Assembly: GCF_027579695.1 (NCBI RefSeq)
Contig: NC_083577.1
Span: 93,080,539 to 93,144,538, forward strand
DNA: 64,000 nucleotides
Direction: 5' to 3'
DNA from: Neoarius graeffei
Lineage: Eukaryota > Chordata > Actinopteri > Siluriformes > Ariidae
Shown: in pieces, positions 1 through 10,511 of the stretch
Numbering within the stretch: position 1 is the stretch's first letter
How the letters are laid out: each line of letters begins with the position of its first letter
Program-made: the position numbers and the translations under genes
The notes under the pieces: generated by a model
Told to the model about the DNA's origin: nothing
Databases searched by the model: none
The model's input: only the letters and a program-made list of their open reading frames with translations

Positions 1-2
1 CC

Positions 3-1496
3 CAACTCACGGAGGTCGCCCAGTTGCAGGCCGAGTTTTCGGATGTGTTCTCGCCCCTGCCCGGTCGCACTAACCTCATAGAACACCACATAGAGACACC
101 CCCGGGGGTGGTAGTGCGTAGCCGCCCTTATAGACTACCCGAACACAAAAAAAAGGTGGTTCGGGAAGAACTTCAGGCCATGCTCGAAATGGGCATCGTC
201 GAGGAGTCCCACAGCGACTGGAGCAGCCCGGTGGTCTTGGTTCCCAAGGCCGACGGCTCGGTCCGGTTCTGTGTGGACTATAGAAAAGTCAACGCGGTGT
301 CTAAATTCGACGCGTACCCAATGCCTCGTATTGATGAGCTGCTCGATCGACTAGGCACGGCTCGCTTTTACTCGACACTGGATTTAACGAAGGGATATTG
401 GCAGATCCCCTTGACTCCATTATCCCGGGAGAAAACGGCCTTTTCCACACCGTTCGGCTTACACCAGTTCGTCACACTTCCGTTTGGGCTGTTTGGGGCG
501 CCCGCTACGTTTCAGCGGCCTCACGCCACCTATGCGGCCGCCTACCTGGACGACATTATCGTTTATAGTAACGACTGGCAGCGGCACCTGCAACACCTGA
601 GGGCCGTCCTTGGGTCGCTGAGACGGGCGGGACTCACGGCCAACCCAAAGAAGTGTGCGATTGGGCGGGTGGAAGTACGGTATCTGGGCTTCCACTTGGG
701 CAACGGGCAGGTGCGTCCCCAAATTAATAAGACAGCAGCGATTGCGGCCTGCCCGAGGCCCAAGACCAAAAAGGGGGTGAGACAGTTCCTGGGGCTGGCT
801 GGCTACTATCGTAGGTTTATGCCTAATTATTCGGACGTCACCAGCCCGCTGACTGACCTCACTAAAAAGGGGGCGCCAGATCCGGTCCAGTGGACGGAGC
901 AGTGCCAGCGGGCTTTCTCGGAGGTAAAGGCTGCACTGTGTGGGGGGCCACTTTTACACTCCCCTGACTTCTCTCTCCCTTTTATGTTACAGACGGATGC
1001 GTCAGACAGAGGGCTGGGGGCCGTTTTGTCCCAGCAGGTGGAGGGGGAGGATCGCCCGGTCCTATACATCAGCCGGAAGCTGTCAGTGCGTGAGGGGCGC
1101 TACAGCACGATTGAAAAGGAGTGCCTGGCGATCAAATGGGCGGTCCTCGCCCTCCGGTACTACCTGCTGGGGCGCTCTTTCACCCTCTGTTCGGACCACG
1201 CGCCCCTCCAGTGGCTCCACCGCATGAAAGATGCCAACGCGCGGATCACCCATTGGTATCTGGCGCTCCAACCCTTTAATTTCAAGGTGGTCCACAGGCC
1301 GGGGGCGCAGATGGTCGTGGCGGACTTCCTCTCCCGTCAAGGGGGGGGGGAGTCGGCTGCGGGCCGGACGGCTGCCCGGCCTGAGTCGGGCGGTGGGGGT
1401 ATGTGGCAGCGGGGGCGTGGTCAAGCACCGGTCTGTGACAGGAGGGCGGAGTCAGGGAAGGTAAGTGGCAGAATCACTTCACCTGAGAGCAATTAA
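3..1496 (+). pseudogene. Gypsy pol fragment: reverse transcriptase and RNase H
   Basis: This polyprotein piece would copy element RNA into DNA. The frame is open from the window edge. RT motifs in order are the KADGSVRFCVDYRKVN block (about residue 75-90), LDLTKGYWQIPL, LPFGLFGAPATFQR and the catalytic YLDDIIVYS box. The tether and RNase H follow, with QTDASDRGLGAVLS, the STIEKECLAIKWA helix and SDHAPLQWLH supplying the acidic residues. Compared with copy 2, seven residues are missing between ATFQR and PHATYAAAYLDD, an in-frame 21-bp deletion just before the catalytic box that should damage the fold. The last 30 or so codons run into the LTR, so the original C-terminus is unclear. The 5' end is cut by the window. 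Confidence 0.9.
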
Positions 1497-1716
1497 CCTG
1501 TGTTTGTGTGTCTTCCCAGGGACCGCGCCCTATTTAGGGAGGGAGAGCGAGAGCAGAGGAGATCTCTCCCGAACCAGACACCTGATGTGTGTGTGTGCGT
1601 GTGTCTGTGTTAAACAGATTGTGTTCCCTGAAAAGTGGAAGCAATAAAACTATTTGTTGAACCTGATCTCTGTCCTGCCGTCCTCTGTGCTCCACCCACA
1701 CCTAGGGAAAGCTACA
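1402..1716 (+). repeat. 3' LTR of Gypsy copy 1
   Basis: A 315-bp LTR running TGTGGC...GCTACA. It has a TATA-like TATTTA near 1,531 and an AATAAA signal near 1,644. Its ends match the LTRs at 5,872-6,184 and 10,512-10,820 (reverse strand), but the middle is diverged. A G-rich run just upstream (about 1,388-1,400) sits where the polypurine tract should be. Confidence 0.85.
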
Positions 1717-2027
1717 ATGACCTAAAACATCATCAGATTTTCACACAAGTCCTAAAAGTAGATAAAGAGAACTCAGTTAAACAAATGAAACAAAAATATT
1801 ATACTTGATCATTTATTTATTGAAGAAAATGATCCAATATTACATATCTGTGAGTGGCAAAAGTATGTGAACCTCTAGGATTAGCAGTTAATTTGAAGGT
1901 GAAATTAGAGTCAGGTGTTTTCAATCAATGGGATGACAATCAGGTGTGAGTGGGCACCCTGTTTTATTTAAAGAACAGGGATCTATCAAAGTCTGATCTT
2001 CACAACACATGTTTGTGGAAGTGTATC

Positions 2028-3742
2028 ATGGCACAAACAAAGGAGATTTCTGAAGACCTCAGAAAAAGCGTTGTTGATGTTCATCAGGCTGGAAAAGGTT
2101 ACAAAACCATCTCTAAAGAGTTTGGACTCCACCAATCCACAGTCAGACAGCTTGTGTACACATGGAGGAAATTCAAGACCATTGTTACCCTCCCCAGGAG
2201 TGGTCGACCAACAAAGATCACTCCAAGAGCAAGGCGTGTAATAGTCGGCAAGGTCACAAAGGACCCCAGGGTAACTTCTAAGCAACTGAAGGCCTCTCTC
2301 ACATTGGCTAATGTTCATGAGTCCACCATCACACAGCCATCATTGGGTGTATCAGTGACAAAAGAGAGGAGGAGTATAGGAGCCTGGTGAGGGACTTTGC
2401 TGTGTGGTGCAACAGGAACCATCTGCAGCTCAACACCTCAAAGACCAAGGAGCTGGTCATTGACTTTGGGAGGTACAGACCAAGGTCACGACCAGTTCTG
2501 ATCAGGGGAGTCGAGGTGGAGTACTTCCTACAAGTACCTCGGGCTGTGACTGGACAGCAAGCTGGACTGGACTTGCAACACCAATCACTTATACAGGAAG
2601 GGACAGAGCAGGCTATACTTCCTTAGGAGGCTGCGGTCCTTTAACATCTGCAGGAAACTCCTGTGGATGTTCTATCAGTCTGTGGTCGCCAGTGTCCTGT
2701 TTTACACCGTGGTGTGCTGGGGGGGCAGCACATCCAAGAAGGACACATCCAGGCTGGACAAACTGATCAGGCGGGCCGGCTCCCTAACAATAAGCAATAC
2801 CGGACAATGTGCAATATAAAGTGCAGTATGTCTCCTGCTGCCCCCCCTTTTTCCCCTCCTTCCCCCCTTCCCCATATCTTATTCTTTTTATATTTGTATA
2901 TGCAAATAATTTATTTTAATTTATCTAGAAGTTTTCTCTATTTATTTTCTCTGTTTATCTGTAATGATGCTGCTGGAATCTTAATTTCCCTGAGGGAACT
3001 CGCCCAAAGGGATCAATAAAGTTTTATCTAATCTAATCTAATCTAATCTAATCGAATCGAATCGAATCGAATCGAATCTAATCGAATCAGGAGAACACTG
3101 AACAACAATGGTGTGCATGGCAGGGTTGCAAGGAGAAAGCCACTGCTCTCCAAAAAGAACATTGCTGCTCGTCTGCAGTTTGCTCAAGATCACATGGACA
3201 AGCCAGAAGGCTATTGGAAAAACGTTTTGTGGATGGATGAGACCAAAATAGAACTTTTTGATTTAAATGAGAAGCGTTATGTTTGGAGAAAAGAAAACAC
3301 TGCATTCCAGCATAAGAACCTTATCCCTGGACGGCTTGCCATCATTGATGGAACAATGAATTGTGAATTATACCAGCGAATTCTAAAGGAAAATGTCAGG
3401 ACATTTGTCCATGAACTGAATCTCAAGAGAAGGTGGGTCATGCAGCAAGACAACAACCCTAAGCACACAAGTCGTTCTACCAAAGAATGGTTAAAGAAGA
3501 ATAAAGTGAATGTTTTGGAATGGCCAAGTCAAAGTCCTGACCTTAATCCAATGGAAATGTTGTGGAAGGACCTGAAGCGAGCAGTTCATGTGAGGAAACC
3601 CACCAACATCCCAGAGTTGAAGCTGTTCTGTACGGAGGAACGGGCTAAAATTCCTCCAAGCTGGTGTGCAGGACTGATCAACAGTTACCGCAAACGTTTA
3701 GTTGCAGTTATTGCTGCACAAGGGGCTCACACCAGATACTGA
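2028..3742 (+). pseudogene. Tc1-like transposase (broken)
   Basis: This is the remains of a DD34E transposase that cuts and pastes at TA sites. The N-terminal paired-like helix-turn-helix (MAQTKEISEDLRKSVVDVHQ onward) is readable to 2,331 and continues after the LINE at 3,090. Catalytic landmarks are WMDETKIELF (first Asp), QQDNNPKHTSR (second Asp) and DLNPMEMLWKDLKR (Glu). Against copy 2 it lacks 22 residues after HKNLIP, including the Gly-rich SIMVW strand, a 66-bp in-frame deletion. The start was chosen at MAQTKEIS because copy 2 has the equivalent MARAKEIS. It cannot be functional. Confidence 0.92.
2332..3089 (+). mobile_element. 5'-truncated LINE (L2/Rex1-like) inside Tc1
   Basis: RT C-terminal coding (WCNRNHLQLNTSKTKELVID near 2,400; FYQSVVASVLFYTVVCWGG near 2,670) is followed by a 3' UTR and a pentanucleotide tail of ATCTA/ATCGA repeats (about 3,026-3,088). 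The Tc1 sequence is continuous on both sides, and the 4-bp ATCA occurs at 2,328-2,331 and 3,086-3,089 as a likely target duplication. The frame is broken near 2,545, so this copy is dead. Confidence 0.85.
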
Positions 3743-3964
3743 AAGCAAAGGTTCACATACTTTTGCCACTCACAGATATGTAATATTGGATCATTTTCCT
3801 CAATAAATAAATGACCAAATATCATATTTTTGTCTCATCTGTTTAACTGGGTTCTCTTTATCTACTTTTAGGACTTGTGTGAAAATCTGATGATGTTTTA
3901 GGCCATATTTATGCAGAAATATAGAAAATTCTAAAGGGTTCACAAACTTTCAAGTGCCACTATA

Positions 3965-4607
3965 AGAATATATTGCAATGCAAACAGTTTCTTTTGTTGT
4001 TCATCTTGTGCATCTTTTTTTCTTTCTTATGTAAGTGTTTTATGATTCAATATATCTGAAATATAAGGCTATGGATTCACAATCACAACCAGATGCATGT
4101 TTATATTTCAATATATTTTAACTAATTTAAAGGCTTACTCACACGAGCCATCACTTGGTCGTGCAGCTTTTTGATGCAAGCGAAAAATTGCTTCGTGTGC
4201 AAATATTTGCAACAGAATTTTTTTGTTGCTTGCAACAGATCATATATATCAAACATGCTTGATATTCTGCTACAAAAAATCACTAGTCGCTGACTTCTTA
4301 AAGAGAGATCGCTGCGTGTGCATGTCTTTGCAAAAACGAAGCAATCACCTCCAAAGGCTAAGCCAATCCCTGCCCGCAAAGTACTGGTAGTCACCTGATT
4401 TCCATGTGACTTGCATCCCCCTCCCCAAATCGCCCACTGGTCACAGATAACGCACACAACCAGCTACCCGAGAGAGGAAACTTGCATCCAAAAATCGCAA
4501 TATGCTTGGGACGAGAAGTCACCTGAGTGCACTGGGCTTAAGTTGTTCCACCAGGGGGATATGTTACTGTAACTGCCAAAATAAAAACCTTTTAAAAGGC
4601 ACAGAAG
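3965..4607. other. Unassigned AT-rich spacer
   Basis: No coding sequence or repeat family was recognised here. The piece at 4,130-4,560 is richer in GC and reads like an old non-coding repeat, but I could not assign it. Confidence 0.5.
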
Positions 4608-4616
4608 AATGAACTC

Positions 4617-4938
4617 ATCTCATCTCATTATCTCTAGCCGCTTTATCCTGTTCTACAGGGTCGCAGGCGAGCTGGAGCCTATCCCAGCTGACTACGGGCA
4701 AAAGGCAGGGTACACCCTGGACAAGTCGCCAGGTCATCACAGGGCTGACACATAGACAACCATTCACACCTACGGTCAATTTAGAGTCACCAGTTAACCT
4801 TACCCTGCATGTCTTTGTGGGAAACCGGACAACATGCAAACTCCACACAGAAAGGCCCTCGCCAGCCACAGGGCTCGAAACCGGACCTTCTTGCTGTGAG
4901 GCAACAGCGCTACTCACTACACCACCGTGCCGCCCTAA
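4617..4938 (-). mobile_element. tRNA-derived SINE, copy 1
   Basis: On the minus strand it starts with a tRNA-like head (GGTGTAGTG...A box; B box GGTTTCGAGCCC), followed by a body with GTCAGCTGGGATAGGCTCCAG and a tail of GATGA-type repeats. It is flanked by the 9-bp duplication AATGAACTC (4,608-4,616 and 4,939-4,947). Confidence 0.88.
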
Positions 4939-5022
4939 AATGAACTCCTATTTTAAAAATATTTAATGTACTTGTGCATCTCTCTCGCATGCCATAACCC
5001 ACAGACGGGTAAAAAACACAGA

Positions 5023-5871
5023 TTAAGTTCTCTTTTCTCTCCGTTTCGCCCTTCTCCTTTTGTATTCTGTGATTCTCTTTGTGTTATACTCAGCGCAGAC
5101 AGTGCTAATCAGTCTTTTCCACTCCATTCTGTTGTTCACTGTTGACTGCCATTTATCAAGGACATGGCCACACTTTAGAGCACTTTTACAGGTGTCCTTG
5201 AAACGGAGCTTGGGTCGACCTACTGGATAAGAACCATGTGCCAACTCACAGTACAAGAGTTCTTTTGCTGGTCTGTCATTGTCCATACAACAGACATGCC
5301 CTAGCCAGAGGAGATTATTTCTCACCAGCTTTAGTTCTATATCTTTGAAGTTTGCGCGCCATAGCACCTCTTCATTGCTGATGAAATGATCCCATTTGAT
5401 GTTCAGGATGAGACGTAGATGGCACTGTTGTATTGTACGGAGCTCCCTGACTTCATGCTGATATAAAGTCCATGTTTCGCTACCATACATCAGACGAGGC
5501 ATTAAGCACTGGTTGTACACGGTAATTTTGGTCAAAACTGTGAGATCATGCGAGTCAAACACTCTATTCCTCAAGCGGCCAAATGCACAAGATGTTGCTT
5601 GAATATGGGATGAGAGTTCCACCTCCATACAGCAGTCACTGGTGACATAGCTGCCTAGGTACTTGAAGTGAGTGACATTGGCTAACTTGATACCGTCTAC
5701 GAAGAACTCAGCAGTGTTTCCAATACACATGGTCTCTGTTTTAGCAGTATTGATGAACAGGCCCATTCTCTTTGCTACATCATTGTAGGATGTCAAAAGC
5801 GACTGCAGGCCCTCTGGTGTGTCACTGAATATTGCGATGTCATCAGCATACTGAGCTTCCTTTAAATTTGG
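5023..5871 (-). pseudogene. LINE-A ORF2, C-terminal part (downstream of Gypsy insertion)
   Basis: This is the 3' half of the reverse transcriptase of an APE-type LINE that continues at 10,821-12,916. It begins at the insertion point of Gypsy copy 2 with AQYADDIAIFSD (catalytic A/C box), then the KYLGSYVTSD thumb block, YNQCLMPRLMYGSETWTL, and a basic C-terminal tail ending KRRRAKRREKRT. This stretch is open as one frame of about 280 codons. The frame differs from that just upstream of the Gypsy element, so the ORF was already shifted or was shifted by the insertion. I cannot place the LINE in a named clade with certainty. Confidence 0.85.
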
Positions 5872-6184
5872 TGTAGCGGTTTGTGTGGAAGGGTGGAGCA
5901 CAGAAGATGGCAGGCCAGAACTGAGTTCCAAAAAGCTCTTTTTTATTTGCATTTTTCAGTATGAACATAGGTATACTCTCCCAGCCACACACATACACAC
6001 ACAAGTCATCTGGTGTGGGAGAGAACCCCCTTCCTCTGCCCTCTCTCTCCTTATATAGGGCGTGGTTGCTGGGAAGACACACAAACACGTTAATTGCTCT
6101 CAGGTGTAGTGATTCTGCCACTTACCTTCCCTGACTCCGCCCTCCTGTCACAGACCGGTGCTTGACCACGCCTCCGCTGCCACA
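5872..6184 (-). repeat. 3' LTR of Gypsy copy 2
   Basis: 313 bp, reading TGTGGC...GCTACA on the minus strand, with a TATATA box (6,051-6,058 region) and an AATAAA signal near 5,945. It differs from the 5' LTR by about 14 substitutions, all transitions, and one 4-bp indel. Confidence 0.93.
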
Positions 6185-7780
6185 TACCCCCACCGCCCGA
6201 CTCAGGCCGGGTGGCCGTCCGGCCTGCAGCCGACTCCCCCCCCCCTTGACGGGAGAGGAAGTCCACCACGACCATCTGCGCCCCTGGCCTGTGGACCACC
6301 TTGAAATTAAAGGGTTGGAGTGCCAGATACCAACGGGTGATCCGCGCGTTGGCATCCTTCATTCAGTGGAGCCACTGGAGGGGCACGTGGTCCAAACAGA
6401 GGGTGAAAGGGTGCCCCAGCAGGTAGTAATGGAGGACGAGGACCGCCCACTTGATCACCAAACACTCCTTCTCTATGGTGCTGTAGTGCCCCTCACGCAC
6501 TGACAGCTTCCTGCTGATGTATAAGACTGGGCGGTCCTCCCCCTCCACCTCCTGGGACAAAACAGCCCCCAGCCCTCTGTCCGACACATCGGTCTGCAAC
6601 ATAAAGGGCAGAGAGAAGTCAGGGGAGTGTAAAAGTGGCCCCCCACACAGTGCAGCCTTTACCTCAGAGAAAGCCTGCTGGCATTGCTCCGTCCACTGGA
6701 CTGGATCTGGTGCCCCCTTTTTAGTCAGATCAGTCAGCGGGCTGGTGACGTCCGAATAATTAGGTATAAACCTACGGTAATAGCCAGCCAGCCCCAGGAA
6801 CTGTCTCACCCCCTTTTTAGTCTTGGGCTTCGGGCAGTCCGCAATTGCTGCCGTCTTATTAATTTGGGGACGCACCTGCCCGTTGCCCAAGTGGAAGCCC
6901 AGATACCGTACTTCCACCCATCCAATCGCACACTTCTTTGGGTTGGCTGTGAGCCCCGCTCGCCTCAGCGACCTAAGGACAGCCCTCAGATGTTCGAGGT
7001 GCCTCGGCCAGTCATTACTATAGACGATGATGTCATCTAGGTAAGCGGCCGCATAAGTGGCGTGGGGGCGGAGGACCCTGTCCATCAGCCGCTGAAATGT
7101 AGCGGGCACCCCAAACAGCCCAAAAGGAAGTGTGATGAATTGGTGTAATCCTAACGGTGTGGAAAAGGCTGTTTTTTCTCGGGATAGAGGAGTCAAGGGG
7201 ATCTGCCAGTATCCCTTTGTCAAATCCAGTGTCGAATAAAAGTGAGCCGTGCCTAGTCAATCGAGCAACTCATCAATCCGAGGCATTGGGTACGCATCAA
7301 ATTTAGACACCACGTTGACTTTTCTATAGTCCACACAGAACCGGACCGACCCATCGGCCTTGGGTACCAAGACCACCGGGCTGCTCCAGTCACTGTGGGA
7401 CTCCTCGACGATGCCCATTTCGAGCATGGCCTCGAGTTCTTCCCGAACCACCTTTTTTTTGTGTTCGGGTAGCCTGTAAGGGCGGCTATGCACTACCACC
7501 CCCGGGGGCGTCTCTATGTGGTGCTCTATGAGGTTAGTGCGACCGGGCAGGGGCGAGAACACATCCAAAAACTCGGTCTGCAACTGGGCGACCTCCGCGA
7601 GTTGGGTCGGGGAGAGGTGGTCTCCACAGGGGACTGGAGGGATACCAGACGCCAATGCCCCTTTTTGAACCTCCGGCCCCAGCTCCGCCTTCTCTGGAAC
7701 CACCGACACCAACGCCACGGGGACCTCCTCATTCCAGAGTTTAAGCAGGTTGAGGTGGTAAATCTGTAGCGCCCCACCCC
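6185..7780 (-). pseudogene. Gypsy pol: reverse transcriptase and RNase H (copy 2)
   Basis: It reads from the linker after integrase through RT and RNase H to the 3' LTR. It keeps KADGSVRFCVDYRKVN, LDLTKGYWQIPL-type sequence, LMDRVLRPHATYAAAYLDD with the catalytic box, and LQTDVSDRGLGAVLSQ, STIEKECLVIKWA and LDHVPLQWLH for RNase H. Stops interrupt it at RIDELLD* (about 7,258, where copy 1 has Arg), and at LQWLH* (about 6,361, again Arg in copy 1). Both fit CGA-to-TGA decay. Copy 2 has the seven residues before YLDD that copy 1 lacks. Confidence 0.93.
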
Positions 7781-7787
7781 TGTCCGT

Positions 7788-8834
7788 TCACCTCACCTCG
7801 TAGTCGACATCCCCGACTCGCCGTGTGACCTCAAAGGGTCCTTGCCACTTGGCGACCAATTTGGAGCTCGATGTGGGCAACAGTACAAGTACTTTATCTC
7901 CCGGTGCGAACTCTCTAAGGTGCGTACCCTTGTTGTACAGGTGGGCTTGCCGTTCTGGGGCCTGCCGCAAATTCTCCTGGGTTAGGTGGGTGAGGGTGTG
8001 GAGTTTTGCGCGCAGGTCCATAATGTATTGAATTTCATTTTTGCTTTGTGAAGGTCCCTCCTCCCAATTTTCCTGCAGCACATCTAGAATGCCACGCGGC
8101 TTACGCCCATATAATAATTAGAACGGGGAGAACCCCGTGGAGGCTTGGGGAACCTCTCGCACTGAAAACAGCAAGGGCTCGAGCCACTTATCCCAATTAT
8201 GTGCATCCTCATTTACGAATTTTTTAATTATATTCTTGAGGGTGCGGTTAAACCGTTCCACTAAACCATCCGTTTGTGGGTGATACACGCTGGTGCGGAT
8301 CGGTTTAATCCCCAATAACCCATACAGTTCGCGCAGTGTCCATGACATAAACGTGGTGTCTTGATCAGTCAGAATCTCTTTCGGGATTCCAACTCGGGAG
8401 ATAACGCGGAAGAGCGCCTCTGCAATACTGCATGCTGAGATATTGCGCAGAGGCACTGCTTCCGGGTATCACGTTGCATAGTCCACCAGAACTAATATAA
8501 AGCAGTACCCTCATGTCAACCGATCTAATGGCCCGGCGAGATCCATCCCAATTCTTTCAAATGGGGTCTCGATTAATGGTAGGGGGCGCAAAGGCGCTTT
8601 TGGAATGGCCGCTAGATTTACTAACTGGCATTCGCGGCACGCCGTACACCACCTACGAACATCGCCGCGAATCCCTGGCCAATAGAATTGGGCCATTATT
8701 TGGGCTAGTGTCTTATCCTGCCCTAGGTGTCCAGCCATGGGATTAAAGTGAGCCGCCTGGAACACCAATTCCCGGCAGCTCTTTGGAATGAAAAGCTGCA
8801 TGACTTGCTCTTTCGTCTGAGTGTCCTGCGTCAC
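7788..8834 (-). pseudogene. Gypsy integrase (upstream of RT)
   Basis: The integrase joins element DNA to the chromosome. The N-terminal HHCC zinc domain is visible (AGHLGQDKTLAQI...WCTACRECQL). The catalytic core follows with IGMDLAGPL (first Asp), ILTDQDTTFMSW (second Asp) and HPQTDGLVERFNRTLK (Glu). The C-terminal part has FAPGDKVLVLLPTS and KWQGPFEV, the GPY/F-type module. The frame is broken near 8,457-8,510 and 8,085-8,117, and a stop follows DYEVR at about 7,787. Its place directly upstream of RT, not after RNase H, is the key oddity of this family. Confidence 0.93.
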
Positions 8835-10462
8835 TCAGTATAATCTATCCTTCATAATAGAAAAATAGGGGAAGGACAGGGTGGTGTTCGGCAGGAGCGT
8901 TTGACCATCGATTACTCTCACTTGGTCAAACGCATGCCGCAGAGTCTCGTCTCGCAACTGTTCTAACGGGAAATCCACAAGGGATTCCCCAAGAGATAGA
9001 GGAGGAGCCGGTGGCTCCTCACTCTGATGCAGAGATGACGTAGACGGCTCTGTGACAGCTGCTCCCGCCAAGGCAACACCAGGACCTCCCCCTGCTGACG
9101 TATGGCAGGACCCACTCTCCACTAAACAGCTCATCAACTCCCCGAATCCTGGCCAATCAGTCCCCAAAATTATCGAGTGGGTGAGGCGAGGATTAACCGC
9201 CGTCTTTACTATGCATTTTTCCCCTCAGAAAAAAATGTGGACTGACACCAAAAGGTAGCTGTGAACATCCCCATGCACACACAACACCTTCACCCCCTGT
9301 GCTCCCCCCAATGCCTCGTTTTGCACCAGGCTTTGGTGAATTGAGGTTTGATTACAACCGGAATCCACCAACGCCTGATATGTATCCCCTTGAATACTCA
9401 CCGGTATGCGATACGCTCCAGCCCGATCGAGGGCAGCCTCTGGCGCGTTGGGGATCCAAACCACCACGCCCATCTCCATTACCGTGCACTGCTGTTGGAG
9501 GTGGCCCATCTCCCCGCAGCGCCAGCCAACCGGCCTGGTCTTCCTCTCTGCACTGGTGTTCTGGGGTTCACTCACCTGAGGGGGGGGGGAGACAGACACA
9601 GAAGGGAGAAATGGGAGGGCACCGTGGCTGCGGCGGGCTGGCTGGGGTGGTGCCGGCCCCCGCCTCCGTGGTGGGGGAATGGGGCGAGGACGGGACACAG
9701 GAGGAGGGAGAGGGAGAGAGAGAAGAGGAGAGAAGAGAAGAGGCTGTCTGCTGTCCTTCCACCGGAACAGCCGCCAAATGGTCCTCCACCAGCTCGTTGG
9801 CCTGATCCAGCGACGCCGGGCGGTGGCACTGGACCCACTCTGGACCCACTCCACGGTTCCTGTTGGCAAGCGCGTGACGAACTGCTCCAGTACCAACTGG
9901 TCGACGATCCCCTCGGCATCGCGGTTGTCGGCCCTCAGCCACCGCCAGCAGGTGTCCCGGAGTTGCTGGCCAAACGCGAATGGTCGGCCAACTTCCTCCA
10001 AGCGCAGAGCGCGGAAGCGCTGGCACTGCTGTTCAGGAGTGCGCCCCACATGCTGGAGGATGGCCTGGTGAAGGTCCGCATAGGCCAGCCGGCGGTCAGC
10101 GGGGAGCTGTAGCGCGGCCAGCTATGCCTCTCCCATTAGCAGGGGGAGGAGGCACGCCGTGCGCTGATCCATCGGCCACCCCGAGGTCTCCGTGACTTGC
10201 TCAAAGAGCGTGATGAAAGCCTCGGGGTCATCCTGTGGGCCCATTTTGGTCAGGGTGAGGGGGGACGGGCCCACGGTGGAAGCATTGGTAGTCCCCGCCG
10301 ACGCGAGGAGGTGCCGGAACGCCTGTCGATCCTCTTGCTGGGCCAACACCAGGTCCTTGAAGCGCTGCTCCTACTCCTTACGGAGCATGACTAGTGCCTG
10401 GTGCTGGCTTTGCTGGGCAGTGGCGAGGGCATGGACCAGGTTGGCGAATGGGGAAGACTCCA
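8835..10462 (-). pseudogene. Gypsy gag and aspartic protease (copy 2)
   Basis: Gag starts at about 10,462 (MESSPFANLVHALATAQQ). A capsid-like region follows (DPEAFITLFEQVTETSGW; FAFGQQLRDTCWRWL; LVLEQFVTRLP), then a Pro/Arg-rich linker and a zinc knuckle WRCGEMGHLQQQC, in which the first Cys of the usual CX2C appears lost. The retropepsin active site is LVDSGCN near 9,335. Further down, 8,835-9,167 carries the PR-IN linker (SLVDFPLEQLRDETLRHAFDQ). In-frame stops occur near 10,373 and 10,122, each explicable by a single C-to-T change (CAG to TAG). A low-complexity purine/pyrimidine stretch at 9,660-9,760 has probably disturbed the frame. Confidence 0.88.
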
Positions 10463-10495
10463 TGGGGCGGTTCGGCGTCTGTGCTCCAGGGCCCA

Positions 10496-10510
10496 CGGGT
10501 TTCGGCACCA
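10496..10510 (-). promoter_or_regulatory. Primer-binding site of Gypsy copy 2
   Basis: On the minus strand, one base after the 5' LTR, comes TGGTGCCGAAACCCG. This is complementary to a tRNA 3' end that finishes in CCA, as expected for priming minus-strand DNA. I do not assign the tRNA. Confidence 0.8.
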
Positions 10511-10511
10511 C

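Larger units (their letters stand above)
1..1716 (+). mobile_element. Gmr1-like Ty3/Gypsy retrotransposon, copy 1 (3' part)
   Basis: This is the downstream end of an LTR retrotransposon whose 5' part lies outside the window. It holds reverse transcriptase and RNase H and then goes straight into the 3' LTR, with no integrase after RNase H. In the complete second copy (5,872-10,820, opposite strand) the integrase lies upstream of RT, so this copy is probably not missing it by deletion. The element ends at GCTACA (1,716), and the next bases match the interior of the Tc1 terminal repeat, so it inserted into a Tc1 element. The LTR is clearly diverged from those of copy 2, which suggests a different subfamily. 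Confidence 0.9.
1717..3962 (+). mobile_element. Tc1-like DNA transposon, copy 1 (interrupted)
   Basis: This is the same family as the complete copy at 40,869-42,478. The left end lacks about the outer 60 bp because the Gypsy element joined it at 1,716/1,717. The right end finishes at 3,962, followed by TA. The inner terminal repeats (about 1,717-1,885 and 3,740-3,962) are inverted copies of each other. A LINE is inserted at 2,332-3,089. Confidence 0.9.

Noticed and set aside
3026..3088. ATCTA/ATCGA pentamer run as CRISPR-like or telomere-like array
   Set aside because: No spacers, unit of 5 bp, and it sits at the 3' end of a LINE, where such tails are normal.
6162..7040. Plus-strand frames opposite RT/RNase H
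   Set aside because: Mirror the minus-strand pol gene and its codon pattern; the same antisense frames appear in copy 1 at 459-1,424.
9299..10112. Long plus-strand frames opposite the gag region
   Set aside because: They are GC-rich antisense shadows of the minus-strand gag/protease, with no recognisable domain.
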